Source: Deltaproteobacteria bacterium (lineage in GTDB: Bacteria; Desulfobacterota; Dissulfuribacteria; Dissulfuribacterales; UBA3076). From it: a stretch of DNA of 34,164 nucleotides. Where the stretch lies: positions 1-34,164 of the forward strand of contig JALTHG010000029.1 in the NCBI GenBank assembly GCA_027004715.1. Reading direction: 5' to 3'. The position numbers and the translations under genes are program-made. Shown piece by piece: positions 33,149 through 34,164 of this stretch (position 1 is its first letter; the number at the start of each line of letters is the position of its first letter). Below the pieces are notes generated by a model. That model made no database searches and was not told the origin of the DNA. It was given only the letters and a program-made list of their open reading frames with translations.

Positions 33149-33973
33149 ATGATAGAAAATAGCCTTTTTAGTAAGACATACTTCCTGGCCGTAGATATTG
33201 GAAACACCCACACCGTAACCGGTCTCTTTCAGGGAGACTGCCTCCTCAAAGACTGGCGGCTTCATACAGATAGGGAGATCACGCCTGACGAGCTGGCAGT
33301 GACACTGGATCAGTTATGCCGATTTGCAGGGATAAGGCTGGGAGATATTAATGACATAATAATATCCTGCGTCGTGCCGCCCCTGATCCACACCTGGAAG
33401 AATCTGGCCATCAAGTATATATCAAAAGAGGCCCTGTTTATTCAGGATGATATACCTGTAGAGATGCCTATCTGTTATAGACGTCCTTATGAATTGGGAG
33501 CAGACCGTCTGGCAAATGCAGTAGCTGCATACTCCAGGTATAGGGATGCCATAATTGTAGTCGATTATGGGACTGCAACCACCTTTGATTGCGTATCCCC
33601 GCGAGGCGAATACCTGGGGGGTTCTATTGCCCCTGGCCTTGTCCTTGCGGCAGAGGCCCTCTTTAAAGGCACCTCCAGGCTCCCCAGGGTAGAGCTCTTT
33701 GCCAGACCAAAGACTGCCCTTGGGCAGGATACTGCCTCGGCAATCCAGGCAGGTATCATATATGGCTTTGCCGGTCTGACAGAGGGGATCATAGCTCAAC
33801 TCTTGAGAGAATTTGCACAGAGGCCAAAGATAATTGCTACTGGTGGGCTGGCGCCGGTAATGGCCCCATACTGCCCCTCTATAGAGGAGGTATTACCAGA
33901 CCTCGTCTTAGAGGGCCTGGAGATAATATATAGAAGGATATACATCCATGGAGGCTTATGTAAGGGCAGTTGA
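33149..33973 (+). CDS. coaX: Type III pantothenate kinase
   Basis: CoaX phosphorylates pantothenate, the first step of coenzyme A synthesis; the type III enzyme needs a monovalent cation and is not inhibited by CoA. The product shows the ASKHA-fold motifs: FLAVDIGNTHTVTGLF (phosphate 1), PYELGADRLANAVAAY, IVVDYGTATTFDCVS, and GGSIAPGL. The last part includes IIATGGLAPVMAPYC. The start is uncertain. In-frame candidates are GTG 33119, ATG 33128 and ATG 33149, none with a strong Shine-Dalgarno. The last gives 274 residues, closest to the usual ~255-265. Its end overlaps the next gene by 26 bases. Confidence 0.93.
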   Translation: MIENSLFSKTYFLAVDIGNTHTVTGLFQGDCLLKDWRLHTDREITPDELAVTLDQLCRFAGIRLGDINDIIISCVVPPLIHTWKNLAIKYISKEALFIQDDIPVEMPICYRRPYELGADRLANAVAAYSRYRDAIIVVDYGTATTFDCVSPRGEYLGGSIAPGLVLAAEALFKGTSRLPRVELFARPKTALGQDTASAIQAGIIYGFAGLTEGIIAQLLREFAQRPKIIATGGLAPVMAPYCPSIEEVLPDLVLEGLEIIYRRIYIHGGLCKGS

Positions 33974-34164
33974 AGAGACAACGGGATTTTTTTCCAGAGA
34001 TCTGCCCTGGGCTCCGGATATATGCCTGGTCTTGGGCACTGGTCTGGGGGGTCTGGCTGAGGCCATGGATATAGCCTGGTCGGCCCCTTATGTAGATATC
34101 CCAAATTTCCCAAGGTCCACTGCACCTGAGCATGCAGGGAGACTCCTTGTGGGAGAGATCGGAG
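33948..34164 (+). CDS. Purine nucleoside phosphorylase, N-terminal part (3' end outside window)
   Basis: The reading frame from ATG 33948 (AAGGA about nine bases upstream) is open to the end of the window, 72 codons. It reads ETTGFFSRDLPWAPDICLVL then GTGLGGLAEAM, the phosphate-binding GSGLG-type loop of the trimeric purine nucleoside phosphorylase/MTAP family. FPRSTAPEHAGRL matches the FPxxTVxGHxG segment. It phosphorolyses purine nucleosides to base and ribose-1-phosphate. Within the TVxGHxG motif the usual Gly before His is Glu here (APEHAG), a difference worth noting. The frame overlaps coaX by 26 bases, suggesting translational coupling. Confidence 0.85.
   Translation, partial: MEAYVRAVEETTGFFSRDLPWAPDICLVLGTGLGGLAEAMDIAWSAPYVDIPNFPRSTAPEHAGRLLVGEIG

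Noticed and set aside
1-34164. CRISPR array, prophage or transposase genes
   Set aside because: No regularly spaced repeat array and no phage or transposase reading frame was seen on either strand.

Overview
The window reads as a chromosomal segment of a Desulfobacterota-type (former Deltaproteobacteria) bacterium, quite possibly thermophilic. The basis is the mix of gene families (a Re-citrate synthase-like enzyme, a LysR regulator of the type linked with selenium metabolism, archaeal/thermophile-type inositol-phosphate synthase, sigma54 and sigma28 flagellar promoters, the csrA-fliW pair) and a strong preference for AGG/AGA arginine and ATA isoleucine codons even in ribosomal-protein genes. 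No species can be named from the sequence alone.

Region 1 (1-12011, + strand) is the classical translation/transcription cluster: the end of tuf, rpmG, tRNA-Trp(CCA), secE, nusG, rplK, rplA, an L10 leader RNA, rplJ, rplL, a strong hairpin, rpoB and rpoC. It makes EF-Tu, the SecE translocon subunit, the NusG elongation factor, the L11/L1/L10/L12 stalk-region proteins and the two large RNA polymerase subunits. rpsL-rpsG-fusA do not follow rpoC; a small convergent zinc-ribbon (FmdB-type) gene does.

Region 2 (12268-14419) begins with a divergent intergenic region holding a sigma70-like promoter for the FmdB gene and an inverted repeat built of NCGCAAAG octamers. Then come a divergent MoaE-like protein, a class II aldolase-fold enzyme (start and stop overlap) and a LysR regulator.

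Region 3 (14429-22356, - strand) is a co-directional run: hisS, aspS, a Re-citrate synthase-like enzyme carrying a C-terminal Cache/PDC-like sensor domain, inositol-3-phosphate synthase, and a B12-binding-type radical SAM protein whose conserved N-terminus extends upstream of its only ATG.

Region 4 (22530-23940, + strand) has a well-formed sigma70 promoter, a small Smr-domain protein and an OB-fold lipoprotein. Both genes end in, or are followed at once by, copies of a dispersed intergenic repeat.

Region 5 (24173-33060, + strand) is a two-tier flagellar block. A sigma54-type promoter sits just before flgF and would drive flgF-flgG-flgA-flgH-flgI-flgJ (rod, P- and L-ring). A near-consensus sigma28 (FliA) promoter sits just before flgM and would drive flgM-flgN-flgK-flgL-csrA-fliW (anti-sigma factor, chaperone, hook-filament junction, flagellin translation control). 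The window closes with coaX (type III pantothenate kinase) and the start of a purine nucleoside phosphorylase gene.

The most notable points are the Re-citrate synthase-Cache fusion, the radical SAM gene with a strong Shine-Dalgarno but no ATG/GTG/TTG for its conserved N-terminus, the dispersed repeat placed at gene 3' ends (one copy supplies the last codons of the Smr gene), and the clear sigma54/sigma28 division of the flagellar genes.
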